Notes under the pieces: generated by a model
Databases searched by the model: none
Told to the model about the DNA's origin: nothing
Seen by the model: the letters and a program-made list of their open reading frames with translations, nothing else
Assembly: GCA_910578855.1 (NCBI GenBank)
Contig: CAJTRV010000007.1
Location: 1 to 45,232 of the forward strand
DNA length: 45,232 nucleotides
Direction: 5' to 3'
Source: an uncultured Bacilli bacterium
GTDB taxonomy: Bacteria > Bacillota_I > Bacilli_A > RF39 > UBA660
Made by a program: the position numbers and the translations under genes
Shown: positions 1 to 8,237 of the stretch, in pieces
Position numbering within the stretch: position 1 is the first letter of the stretch
Layout: every line of letters starts with the position of its first letter

Positions 1-79
1 TAGATTTTTATTTCTAAATATCAGTTTTAATTTTGACTACTTTTTCAGCAGTCTCTTATAAGTCCTTTGTTTTTTTTGA

Positions 80-589
80 TCATGAAGAAAAATGCTTCTG
101 ATAAAATTCTCGGAAAAGTTGTAAATGAAGTTTTTCATCTTGGATGATATGAAGGAGTAAATTTTGGATGTAATGGTCATCAATCATGGTGAGATGTCGT
201 TCATAGTGATCAATCGCTTGTTCTTCACTTGCGATATCAAGTTCGAGCATTCCCTTTAAATCTGTGGCGTTGTTGATATAACTAGATGTCCAGGGAATTG
301 TTGTTTCGGTTTTAGGATTTATGGTAGTAAACTCGGCATCACTTCCTAATAATTGAATGGTTTCTCCTAGTAATTCTAAATGATACATTTCGACAATGGA
401 GATATGATGAATGAGACTAGCATATTCTTTTAATCTTGCATCGGAGACAATATGTTGGTAACTATATAATAATACGGCGGAAAGTTCACTGATATCACCG
501 CTGTAATCTTCTTTTAATAAATGGGCAAAATATTGGTTGGGTCCCTCAACCTTGATTGCTGGATAGGGTTTATCAATACGATATTTCAT
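80..589 (-). CDS. Ferritin-like / rubrerythrin-type diiron protein
   Basis: 169 aa, almost entirely helical. It carries the paired carboxylate pattern of ferritin-like four-helix bundles: Glu35 in helix 1, E67-x-x-H70 in helix 2 (EMYH), a third-helix SEEQAIDHYERH and a fourth-helix DEKLH. This points to a di-iron or di-manganese site for iron/oxygen or peroxide handling in the cytoplasm. No rubredoxin Cys pairs are present, so it is not a full rubrerythrin; a manganese-catalase- or bacterioferritin-like role is equally possible. Start: an ATG four codons upstream (601) lies within the ribosome binding site, whereas ATG 589 follows GAGGTGG with good spacing. Monocistronic, divergent from addB. 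Family assignment is firm, substrate unknown. Confidence 0.85.
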   Translation of the reverse strand: MKYRIDKPYPAIKVEGPNQYFAHLLKEDYSGDISELSAVLLYSYQHIVSDARLKEYASLIHHISIVEMYHLELLGETIQLLGSDAEFTTINPKTETTIPWTSSYINNATDLKGMLELDIASEEQAIDHYERHLTMIDDHYIQNLLLHIIQDEKLHLQLFREFYQKHFSS

Positions 590-625
590 AAGCCACCTCA
601 TAACAAGATATGTAATCCTATAAAA

Positions 626-654
626 ATTATACTTGTTCGCTTTTAAAAAGAGAA
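626..654 (-). promoter_or_regulatory. Putative promoter of the ferritin-like gene
   Basis: On the minus strand TATAAT (631-626) lies 17 nt after TTCTCT (654-649), a weak -35 box. It would start transcription about 30 nt upstream of ATG 589. It lies back-to-back with the addB promoter. Confidence 0.4.
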
Positions 655-669
655 CTTATAAGTTATAAT
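641..669 (+). promoter_or_regulatory. Putative addB promoter
   Basis: TATAAT at 664-669 with a poor -35 (TTTTAA, 641-646). The box overlaps the first in-frame ATG (668), which argues that this ATG is not the translation start. Confidence 0.4.
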
Positions 670-685
670 GTTACTGGTGAAGTGT

Positions 686-3079
686 ATGAAACAGCTCGTA
701 ATTGCCAATAAGAGTACGCAAAGACAAATATTAACAAAACTTAGCCAGGAACAGAAGTCAGTTGCGGTGAAATTTTTGACGTGGTCTGAACTTCTAGAAC
801 ACTTATATTTTCGCTACGACAAACGAGCTGTTTATTATCTGGTTAAGACCTATCAGATGAAACCAGCAATCGCCAATGAGGCGCTAGAAGCAATGTATCG
901 CATTGATAGTAATGCAGTATATCAAAATAAAAAATTACAGATGTTACAGCAAATGAAACAAGCCTTGCTTGCGGAACATTTATTCATTCTCGATCCTTTG
1001 TTTCCAATTTATTTAAAGTCATGTCAAGTTGTGATTACCGAACTACCTGATGATCGCTTTTATGAAAAGGTAATTCTTGATCTAAAACAATATACCACGG
1101 TAAAGGTCGATGTTGAAGAATCTAAACCAGTATACCCACATTCTATTTATGAATTTGCGAATACGACCGATGAAGTACGATACGTTGCTACGGAAATTTG
1201 CCGTAAACTAGAAAGCGGTATCGCGATAGAGCATATTAAACTTTGCAATGTAAGTAGGGAATATCAGACCTTGATTGAACGGATTTTTCCAATGTATCAT
1301 ATTCCGGTTCGCTTACCAGTATCAGAATCGATTTATAGTACAACCTTGGTTCAAGCTTTTTTAGAAGAGCTTGATACCATGCCAGCAATGGAGTTGTTAG
1401 AACGACTATTAGAGCAGTATCCGTCCAGTATGAATTCTCAAATCATCCCCAAGATCGTTGCTGTGATGAACGAGTATACTTGGTATGATAATGAACTAAA
1501 GGATATCAAGGAATTGTTGATTGACGATTTTAAACAGATCCCGATTCCCAGTGATTCTTTGCGTGAGGCGGTTGATGTGATCGAGCTTGATCAAATTGCG
1601 AGAGAGGATCATGTATTTCTCTTGGGATTTAATACGGATACCATGCCACATGTTTATAAAAATGAAGCTTATCTAACCGATGCGATGCAAGTAGAGCTAG
1701 GTTACAGTACAACGTTGGAACGCAATAAGAAAGTGAAAGCACGGATGGTTCGCTTGCTTGATCAGAGTAAGCAATTGGTGATTACTTACCGCCGTAAGGG
1801 AAAAACTGGAGATTGTTATCCTTCTAGTTTGATACCATTACTATATCAGGCCAAGGTAATCACGGATTATCCTAAAAAGGACGTGATTTATTCAAAGTTA
1901 GATGCTTCTTTAATTCTTGCGGCTAAATTGGATCAGGTACGGAAATATGGGGTTCAGGATCCAGACTTAGAGGTGCTTAGGCAAACGATCGGAAAGATTC
2001 CTTATATGGCATTTGATCACCAGTATCAACCAATTGCCAAAGAAGATATCCATCATTATTTAATGGAGCAAGGGGGGCTTGTTTTATCGTATACCAATCT
2101 CGACAAATATATGAAATGTGGCTTTTATTATTATCTTGATTGTCTATTGAAACTAAGAACGTATGAAGAAACATTTACGACCCTCATTGGAAATTATTTT
2201 CATCATATGTTAGAAGTTGCAAGGAAACCCTCATTCCAATTCGATGAAGAAACAACTCGTTATTTTGCTGAGAAATCGTTATCACACAAAGAACAGTTTT
2301 TACTTACGAGACTTTCAGAAGAGCTTCGAATGGTAATTGAGGTTGTATTATATCAAGAATCTCTTAGTGAACACCAGCGACTTCATTTTGAAACACGGAT
2401 TGCCTTTGATCTAAATTATCCTGTTCCTGTAACGATGAAAGGGTTTATCGATAAAATTATGGAACGGGAAGAGGACGGTGTAAAATATCTTAGTTTGATC
2501 GATTATAAGACGGGTCACTTTGATATTCAGCTAGACTCTTGTATTCATGGATTTCACTTGCAACTACCGAGTTATGCATATATGATTAAGCAATGTCAGG
2601 CATTTGAAAATAGTAAGATTACCGGGATTTATATTGCGCCTATTTTACCAAATATGGAACTCATGAAACCGAAAGAAGATCCTAATGTGGTAAGACGAGA
2701 GGCGATGCGATTAGTTGGTTATAGTACGAGTAATGAAGACTGGTTAAAAAAGTTTGATCATACTTATCAAGATAGTGTCATGATTAAGGGAATGAAGATG
2801 ACCAGTAAGGGATTTGGTCCTTATGCGAAGATTTTGTCAGAAAGCCAGATGCAGGCTCTAACACACCTTGCAGAACGTAAGATCAAAGAGGCGGCAGAAC
2901 ATATTCTGCAAGCTGATTTTACGATCAACCCCAAACAATTACAGGATAAGAATATGAGCTGTCAGTTTTGCCCGTATGCTGATATTTGTTATCATGACTA
3001 TCAGGATATTGTCTATTTAAAGAGCCAACGATATCAAGATTTTTTAGGAGGTGATGGCGATGCCACGCTGGACGGATGA
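686..3079 (+). CDS. addB: ATP-dependent helicase/nuclease AddAB, subunit AddB
   Basis: 797 aa partner of AddA in double-strand-break end resection. The C-terminal part has the RecB-type nuclease core (GFID near residue 590, IDYKTG near 605) and the four-cysteine iron-sulfur staple typical of AddB: one Cys near 476 (KCGFYYYL) and CxxCxxxxxC near 757-766 (CQFCPYADIC). It is much shorter than Bacillus AddB (about 1160 aa), and the N-terminal Walker A is degenerate (ANKSTQRQ replaces a GxxGxGK-like loop), so ATP binding in this subunit is probably lost. ATG 686 is chosen because ATG 668 lies within a TATAAT box; GGTGAA precedes 686. It overlaps addA by 20 nt, so the two are coupled. Confidence 0.9.
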   Translation: MKQLVIANKSTQRQILTKLSQEQKSVAVKFLTWSELLEHLYFRYDKRAVYYLVKTYQMKPAIANEALEAMYRIDSNAVYQNKKLQMLQQMKQALLAEHLFILDPLFPIYLKSCQVVITELPDDRFYEKVILDLKQYTTVKVDVEESKPVYPHSIYEFANTTDEVRYVATEICRKLESGIAIEHIKLCNVSREYQTLIERIFPMYHIPVRLPVSESIYSTTLVQAFLEELDTMPAMELLERLLEQYPSSMNSQIIPKIVAVMNEYTWYDNELKDIKELLIDDFKQIPIPSDSLREAVDVIELDQIAREDHVFLLGFNTDTMPHVYKNEAYLTDAMQVELGYSTTLERNKKVKARMVRLLDQSKQLVITYRRKGKTGDCYPSSLIPLLYQAKVITDYPKKDVIYSKLDASLILAAKLDQVRKYGVQDPDLEVLRQTIGKIPYMAFDHQYQPIAKEDIHHYLMEQGGLVLSYTNLDKYMKCGFYYYLDCLLKLRTYEETFTTLIGNYFHHMLEVARKPSFQFDEETTRYFAEKSLSHKEQFLLTRLSEELRMVIEVVLYQESLSEHQRLHFETRIAFDLNYPVPVTMKGFIDKIMEREEDGVKYLSLIDYKTGHFDIQLDSCIHGFHLQLPSYAYMIKQCQAFENSKITGIYIAPILPNMELMKPKEDPNVVRREAMRLVGYSTSNEDWLKKFDHTYQDSVMIKGMKMTSKGFGPYAKILSESQMQALTHLAERKIKEAAEHILQADFTINPKQLQDKNMSCQFCPYADICYHDYQDIVYLKSQRYQDFLGGDGDATLDG

Positions 3080-6000
3080 ACAATATGAGGCAATTACGAG
3101 TCAGGGCGAGAATATTATTGTCAGTGCTGGAGCAGGTAGTGGAAAAACCGCCGTCTTAACAGAACGGGTCATTACCAAGCTAAAGCAAGGGGTAACCCTC
3201 GAACAGTTATTGGTATTGACGTTTACCAATGCTGCTGCTGGCGAGATGAAAGAACGGGTGCGAAAGGCTGTTTTAAAAGATGAAACGTTAGCCCCAGCTC
3301 TCGATATGATCGATGCGGCCTATATTACGACCTTTGATTCCTTTGCCCTGGCCATCGTTCGAAAATACCATGATTTACTTAATATGAAAGCAACCGTTGG
3401 TATTATTGATGCGAGTTGGATTGCCCTTCAAAAAAAGGTATTATTAGAAACGATTATGGAAGAGGAATATCAGAGGGGAAGTGAGGATTTTTCTAGTTTG
3501 ATTCATGACTTTGTCTTAAAAGATGATCAAAGTATTAAAACGGCTATCTTAGAAATCAGTCAAAAATTGGATCTTCTCTATGATAAAGAATCGTATTTGG
3601 ATCATTATATTATGAACAAGTATCAACCCGAGCAAATTACCCAAGATGTAAAACAGTATCAATCTTTATTGTTTCAACACCGTGATGAAATCGCTACGTT
3701 ACTATTAGAACTATCTGGTTATGTTACAGCTGAATATGAACAGAAAATGCGAGATTGTCTTTCTAGTTTGTTGACCTCTGATACTTATGATAAACTAAAA
3801 CTTGCCCTAGATTTACGACTTCCCAATCTTCCACGGGGGAGTGAAGAGGAAGCCAAACAAATTAAGAGTCTTCTAGCAGCTCAAATAAAAGAATTAAAAC
3901 AATTGTGTCACTATCAGGATGAAGCTGAGATTAAAACGGGGATTATGCTGACAAAACCTTATGCTACTGCTCTTGTTCGGATCATTCAAACTTTAGATCA
4001 GCGCCTTACTTCTTTAAAACAACAATTTGATTTGTATGAATTTACTGATATTGCCAAACTGGCGATCAAACTGGTTACGGATTATCCTGATGTTCAAGCA
4101 GAATTACGGACTTCGTTTCATGAAATATTAGTCGATGAATACCAGGATACTTCCGACTTACAAGAAATGTTTATTACGGCTATTAGTAATCATAATATTT
4201 ATATGGTTGGCGATATCAAACAATCTATTTATCGTTTTCGTAATGCCAATCCTGATATTTTTAAACAGAAATACAATGCTTATAGGGAACACCAGGATGG
4301 AAAAAAGATTGATCTTAATAAAAACTTTCGATCTCGAAATACAGTGTTAGAAGATATTAATCAAATCTTTAATCGTATTATGGATGACAAGGTCGGGGGT
4401 GCGATGTATCAAAAAGAGCATCAGTTGGTCTTTGGAAATACTGCTTATCTAAAACAGGGAGCAAGTGATCAGAATATGCATCTAGAAATCTATGATTACC
4501 GGTTTGATTCTGAGGGACCATACCATAAAGAAGAGATTGAAGCATTTATGATTGCTCATGATATTAAACAGAAGATGGAGCAGCACTATCAAATTTTCGA
4601 TAAGGATCAGGGATTCTTGCGGGATATCACCTACGAAGACTTTGCTATTTTGGCCGATAAAAAGAAACATTTTGCTCTTTATAAAAAGATTTTTACCTTT
4701 TTAGGAATTCCCTTAGAGATTAATAAAGAGTCGGTTTTAACTGAGTCCTTATTAATTATCATCTTAAAAAATTTACTGATCATGGTAGCCGCAGAAGAGT
4801 GGGATGCGCAGGTTCTTCATGCTTATATGAGTGTAGCACGTTCTCCGCTCGGAATGGAAACCGATCAACAATTGTTTCATCGTATCACTAAAAAAGATTT
4901 TACCGATGATCCGATTTATCATCAAGTAAAACGAATTCATGATCAGTTAGATGGATATACCAATCGGACACTGTTAAAAGAACTTGTTGATACTTTTTCA
5001 ATTTATTCTCACCTCATTGAATTTGGTGATATCGAAGAAAACCTCTATCGTCTTGATTATCTATTTGAACTAGCTGATACCTTGGCAAATCAAGGTTACG
5101 ATGTTCGAAAGTTTATTACTTATTTACAACAAATCTTTGCTGAGGGTATGGAAATAAAATATGATAGCAAACTAGATAGTGGAAATGCTGTTAAAATTAT
5201 GTCAATTCATAAATCTAAGGGACTAGAATTTTATGTGTGCTATTTCCCGGAAATGTATGGCAAATTTGTGCTACAGGATTTAAAGGGCCGTTTTTATTTC
5301 GAACAGCCGTATGGAATTATAACACCATATTATCAAGAAGGAATTCATCGAACCATCTATACAGATCTTTTAAAGGAAGACTATCTACGGGAAGCCATTA
5401 GTGAGAAGTTGCGAGTCTTTTATGTTGCTTTAACCAGAGCCAAAGAGAAGATGATTATTCTCTGTGATCTTAGTAAGGAATCACCTACATCCCACCCTGG
5501 GCAACTGGTAAAAGAACGAACAAGACTTGGATATCGTAGTTTTCAAGATATTCTCGTTTCGATTAAAGATGCATTAACCGATTATATTGTTCCCTATGAT
5601 ATGACATCGTTAGAATTAACGAAGGACTATCAAAGACCAGGCTCAATCGAGCAAGCATCTATCCAAGATACGAAAGCGAAACTTGAAATTCATGAACCGG
5701 TATTTGCGAAAGATTCTACGATTACAGAAACAGCTTATAGCCATCAAGCCTTATCGATTCATAGTTATGAAGAAAAATTACTGTTAGAAGCGGGAAATTA
5801 TTTTCACTATTTATTAGAAACGATTGATTTAAAACATCCACAGTTATCGCAATTGCCAGTTTCTGAAGTACATAAAGAAAAACTATATCAGTTTTTAAAT
5901 CAACCATTACTAGATGATATTCAGAACGCTAAAGTTTATCAAGAATATGAATTTTTATATGAAGAAGGGTTAGAACGAAAACATGGTGTGATTGATTTAT

Positions 6001-6197
6001 TACTTGTATATGATGATCATGCCGTTATTATTGATTATAAATTAAAGAATATCGAACACGATTATTATATCGCCCAATTAAAGGGTTATCGGGAGTATAT
6101 TAAGCATATTACGAAGCGCCCTGTAAAGATTTACTTATATTCCATACTAAATGGTACGATGCGTGAGATAGAGGAGGTACAATATGTTTCGGAGTAA
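3060..6197 (+). CDS. addA: ATP-dependent helicase/nuclease AddAB, subunit AddA
   Basis: 1045 aa UvrD/RecB-type superfamily 1A helicase with a C-terminal nuclease; the motor of AddAB in recombinational repair. Visible motifs: Walker A AGAGSGKT (near residue 28), Walker B DEYQDTS (near 360), GDIKQSIYRFR (motif III), IMSIHKSKGLEF (motif V region), FYVALTRAKEK (motif VI, near 786), and the PD-(D/E)xK nuclease HGVIDLLL...IIDYKLK (near 975-995) followed by Q-x3-Y. About 180 aa shorter than Bacillus AddA. Start: GTG 3051 and ATG 3054 sit in or against AGGAGG (3046-3051); ATG 3060 has 8-nt spacing. The gene starts inside the end of addB and overlaps the next gene by 14 nt. Confidence 0.95.
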   Translation: MPRWTDEQYEAITSQGENIIVSAGAGSGKTAVLTERVITKLKQGVTLEQLLVLTFTNAAAGEMKERVRKAVLKDETLAPALDMIDAAYITTFDSFALAIVRKYHDLLNMKATVGIIDASWIALQKKVLLETIMEEEYQRGSEDFSSLIHDFVLKDDQSIKTAILEISQKLDLLYDKESYLDHYIMNKYQPEQITQDVKQYQSLLFQHRDEIATLLLELSGYVTAEYEQKMRDCLSSLLTSDTYDKLKLALDLRLPNLPRGSEEEAKQIKSLLAAQIKELKQLCHYQDEAEIKTGIMLTKPYATALVRIIQTLDQRLTSLKQQFDLYEFTDIAKLAIKLVTDYPDVQAELRTSFHEILVDEYQDTSDLQEMFITAISNHNIYMVGDIKQSIYRFRNANPDIFKQKYNAYREHQDGKKIDLNKNFRSRNTVLEDINQIFNRIMDDKVGGAMYQKEHQLVFGNTAYLKQGASDQNMHLEIYDYRFDSEGPYHKEEIEAFMIAHDIKQKMEQHYQIFDKDQGFLRDITYEDFAILADKKKHFALYKKIFTFLGIPLEINKESVLTESLLIIILKNLLIMVAAEEWDAQVLHAYMSVARSPLGMETDQQLFHRITKKDFTDDPIYHQVKRIHDQLDGYTNRTLLKELVDTFSIYSHLIEFGDIEENLYRLDYLFELADTLANQGYDVRKFITYLQQIFAEGMEIKYDSKLDSGNAVKIMSIHKSKGLEFYVCYFPEMYGKFVLQDLKGRFYFEQPYGIITPYYQEGIHRTIYTDLLKEDYLREAISEKLRVFYVALTRAKEKMIILCDLSKESPTSHPGQLVKERTRLGYRSFQDILVSIKDALTDYIVPYDMTSLELTKDYQRPGSIEQASIQDTKAKLEIHEPVFAKDSTITETAYSHQALSIHSYEEKLLLEAGNYFHYLLETIDLKHPQLSQLPVSEVHKEKLYQFLNQPLLDDIQNAKVYQEYEFLYEEGLERKHGVIDLLLVYDDHAVIIDYKLKNIEHDYYIAQLKGYREYIKHITKRPVKIYLYSILNGTMREIEEVQYVSE

Positions 6198-6771
6198 CAA
6201 GATAAAAGAACATATCAAACGGTTTAAAAAGTATGACTTTGATACGGAGCAATATATAATTAGTCACTATATCCGTGGTGATAAAGCAGTCATTCCGATT
6301 GAATTTCAAACGATTGATGAACTCTTTTCTACGTATCATCCACGGGATCGTGCGATTCATCCTGATATCATTTCTTATATTGAACACATTGTCTATTATA
6401 TTCCCTATGAGTATTCAGTTGTGTTAGAATTGGTGGGGCCATCATTAACAGAAGAAGAGAAGATTCATATTACCACAGTTTTATATGATCATTTTGGTTT
6501 ACAAGCGCATGATAAAAAAGTAGATCTTAAATTTAATATGCATAAAGCCTTCATCTTATTTTTCTTTGGGTTTGCCTTTTTATATTTATCTTATCTGTTA
6601 TCAAGTCATAGTGAGTGGAAATTTTTAAACGATGTCATTTCCATTGCGGGAACTTTTTCAATCTGGGAACTGGTTAATACTCTGTGGTTAGAACGAAGTC
6701 AAATTCATATTAGCAGTTTAAATGCCGGTCAACTTGCAACATCGACGATTCGTTTTATTACCCATTCTTGA
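6184..6771 (+). CDS. Unknown membrane protein downstream of addA
   Basis: 195 aa, not recognised. Residues 1-115 are soluble and rich in charged and aromatic residues. Two hydrophobic segments follow (about 120-140, FILFFFGFAFLYLSYLL, and 147-165), then a short C-terminal tail. AGAGGAGG precedes ATG 6184. It overlaps the last 14 nt of addA and is therefore translated from the addBA transcript. No catalytic motif is visible; a role linked to AddAB is only suggested by position. Confidence 0.8.
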   Translation: MFRSNKIKEHIKRFKKYDFDTEQYIISHYIRGDKAVIPIEFQTIDELFSTYHPRDRAIHPDIISYIEHIVYYIPYEYSVVLELVGPSLTEEEKIHITTVLYDHFGLQAHDKKVDLKFNMHKAFILFFFGFAFLYLSYLLSSHSEWKFLNDVISIAGTFSIWELVNTLWLERSQIHISSLNAGQLATSTIRFITHS

Positions 6772-6796
6772 TTTTTATGGATTATTTTGCTATAGT
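6768..6796 (+). promoter_or_regulatory. SigA-type promoter
   Basis: TTGATT (6768-6773), 17-nt spacer, TATAGT (6791-6796) with a TGC extension. Predicted start near 6803, only a few nt upstream of the GAGGAGGGG ribosome binding site of the 6820 gene. Confidence 0.7.
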
Positions 6797-6819
6797 ATGA
6801 CAAATGAGGAGGGGATTAG

Positions 6820-7050
6820 ATGATTGATTATCGACCATATGGGGTTGACACATCTAATTTTATCAAGGAATATCGTATAAGTGATGATGGTGCGCGGTTA
6901 GAAGTAACTTATGTTGATGGATCTACTGATTATGAAATAAATCCTTATTTTGTATCTGTGATGAAACAACGCTTGGATGATAGAATGGAAGAAGAAGCAC
7001 GGGAAGTATTAATAAGAAAGTTCATGATTGAGCGAACACTTTATACATAG
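6820..7050 (+). CDS. Unknown protein, N-terminal half of a split paralogue
   Basis: 76 aa, family not recognised. It starts DYRPYGVDTSNFIKEY and closely parallels the N-terminus of the 226-aa protein at 7491 (DYTDYGLDTSRCVQHY), including a VTYVDGSTDYEI / VTMVDGKQYHL beta-hairpin and a following charged helix. It stops at TAG 7048-7050 just before the point where the paralogue enters its membrane segments. Strong ribosome binding site GAGGAGGGG and own promoter. The next ORF, read one frame back and overlapping at TAGTG, resembles the rest of the paralogue. It is either a natural two-gene version or a gene broken by a frameshift. Confidence 0.65.
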   Translation: MIDYRPYGVDTSNFIKEYRISDDGARLEVTYVDGSTDYEINPYFVSVMKQRLDDRMEEEAREVLIRKFMIERTLYT

Positions 7051-7421
7051 TGAACCAGGTTAATGATAAATATGATGATCAACGAATCAAGCGATTTCTT
7101 TTACCACTCATTGTTTCGATCTGGGGCATGGGATTATTTCCTGGCATGCGAGCTGAAATTTTCTCAGGAGCAGTATTTACCTCAGTAGTTTCCCAGATTG
7201 CATTGAAACAGAAGCAGGAGCGTGAGCTTGATCAGATAGAAAGAGCATTTGCTGATTTAAAAAGCATTGCTTACTACTTTGCTTTAAAAGATTGTGGTTA
7301 TGATTGTAACATGAATGATATTTTAACATATACACTGCCTGAACTACAACGGCTGGTATTCGAACAACGACAACCAGCGAATGATGAATCACATCAAAAA
7401 GTGAAAAAGCACAAATTATAG
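7050..7421 (+). CDS. Unknown membrane protein, C-terminal half of a split paralogue
   Basis: 123 aa from GTG 7050, which overlaps the TAG stop of the previous ORF (TAGTG) and has no ribosome binding site, so it depends on coupled re-initiation. Two hydrophobic segments (LLPLIVSIWGMGLFP and IFSGAVFTSVVSQIAL) are followed by a KQKQERELDQIE helix and a C-terminal region with TYTLPELQRLVFE. This matches the topology of residues ~70-226 of the 7491 protein (RLRFFGSLGTVLSTIGLG ... CQQRKLYELEDD ... LTKKQIKILKK). The frame is open upstream only from 7032. Function unknown. Confidence 0.55.
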   Translation: MNQVNDKYDDQRIKRFLLPLIVSIWGMGLFPGMRAEIFSGAVFTSVVSQIALKQKQERELDQIERAFADLKSIAYYFALKDCGYDCNMNDILTYTLPELQRLVFEQRQPANDESHQKVKKHKL

Positions 7422-7438
7422 ATTGGTGTGAGTTTTGC

Positions 7439-7467
7439 TTGCATTCTTCAAATAAATCAGCTATAAT
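7439..7467 (+). promoter_or_regulatory. SigA-type promoter
   Basis: TTGCAT (7439-7444), 17-nt spacer, TATAAT (7462-7467). Predicted start near 7474, followed by AGGGGAGTG before ATG 7491. Confidence 0.75.
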
Positions 7468-7490
7468 ACTTACAACAGGGGAGTGAAAAT

Positions 7491-8171
7491 ATGCGTGATT
7501 ATACAGACTATGGGTTAGATACATCAAGATGTGTTCAGCATTATTGTGTGAAGGGTAAGTATATTGTTGTTACGATGGTAGATGGAAAACAGTATCATCT
7601 TGATAAAGAATCTGAAATTTTTTTGCAACAATTAATGACAGATAATGCGAAGGAAATATATGAAGCAAAAGATGAGATTCAAAAGAATATTGATAGTAAA
7701 TTGGAGAGCAATAAACGTTTGCGTTTCTTTGGCAGCCTTGGGACGGTTTTATCGACAATTGGACTTGGTTATACGCTTATAAAGTCTACACCTGGTATGT
7801 TTGAATCAGGAGATATGGTAGTGCCACTTATGGGTCTTGTTGGATCACTTTGCGTATATGGACATGCCAAATGCCAACAACGGAAATTATATGAGTTAGA
7901 AGATGATTTGATCAAGATTGGGGTTTTTTTCGATCATTCGGATATATTTGCCATGGATGTTCAAAGTGTTGATCGAATGATGTTAGGTCTTACGAAAAAA
8001 CAAATTAAAATACTAAAAAAGGGTTTACCTATTGACATTAATTCAATTGATTGTTTATCATCTGACGATTTGAAAATGCTAGTAAGTAATATAGCCCGTG
8101 TGATTGAGTTTGAACAAGGATATTCAACAGAAGGATATGGATATCAAAAAAAACAGAAAATACCGGTGTAA
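7491..8171 (+). CDS. Unknown membrane protein, intact paralogue of 6820/7050
   Basis: 226 aa, family not recognised. Layout: N-terminal domain of about 55 aa (DYTDYGLDTSRCV...VTMVDGKQYHLDKESEIF), a charged helix (AKEIYEAKDEIQKNIDSKLE), two membrane segments (about 82-102 and 107-127), a second coiled helix, then a C-terminal domain with a repeated MMLGLTKKQIKILKKGLPI and LSSDDLKMLVSN pattern. It has its own promoter and GGGGAGTG ribosome binding site and ends before a bidirectional terminator. Two copies side by side, each with a promoter, suggest a recent duplication. Confidence 0.8.
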   Translation: MRDYTDYGLDTSRCVQHYCVKGKYIVVTMVDGKQYHLDKESEIFLQQLMTDNAKEIYEAKDEIQKNIDSKLESNKRLRFFGSLGTVLSTIGLGYTLIKSTPGMFESGDMVVPLMGLVGSLCVYGHAKCQQRKLYELEDDLIKIGVFFDHSDIFAMDVQSVDRMMLGLTKKQIKILKKGLPIDINSIDCLSSDDLKMLVSNIARVIEFEQGYSTEGYGYQKKQKIPV

Positions 8172-8202
8172 ATTGGGAATATATCGCGTGTGTAAAGCAC
8201 TT

Positions 8203-8237
8203 AAAAAGGATGGTTTTAAACAATCATCCTTTTTGGT
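8203..8237. terminator. Bidirectional terminator
   Basis: A 13-bp stem, AAAAAGGATGGTT (8203-8215) with AATCATCCTTTTT (8222-8234), has one G-T pair and a 6-nt loop. It serves the 7491 gene on the plus strand; the flippase stop codon (8224-8226) lies inside the right arm. Confidence 0.8.

Noticed and set aside
35..53. Hairpin GACTACT/AGCAGTC after the ferritin-like gene
   Set aside because: Only 7 bp with a G-T pair and no U tract on either strand; not supported as a terminator.
668..688. ATG 668 as the addB start
   Set aside because: It lies inside a TATAAT box and has no ribosome binding site; ATG 686 is in frame.
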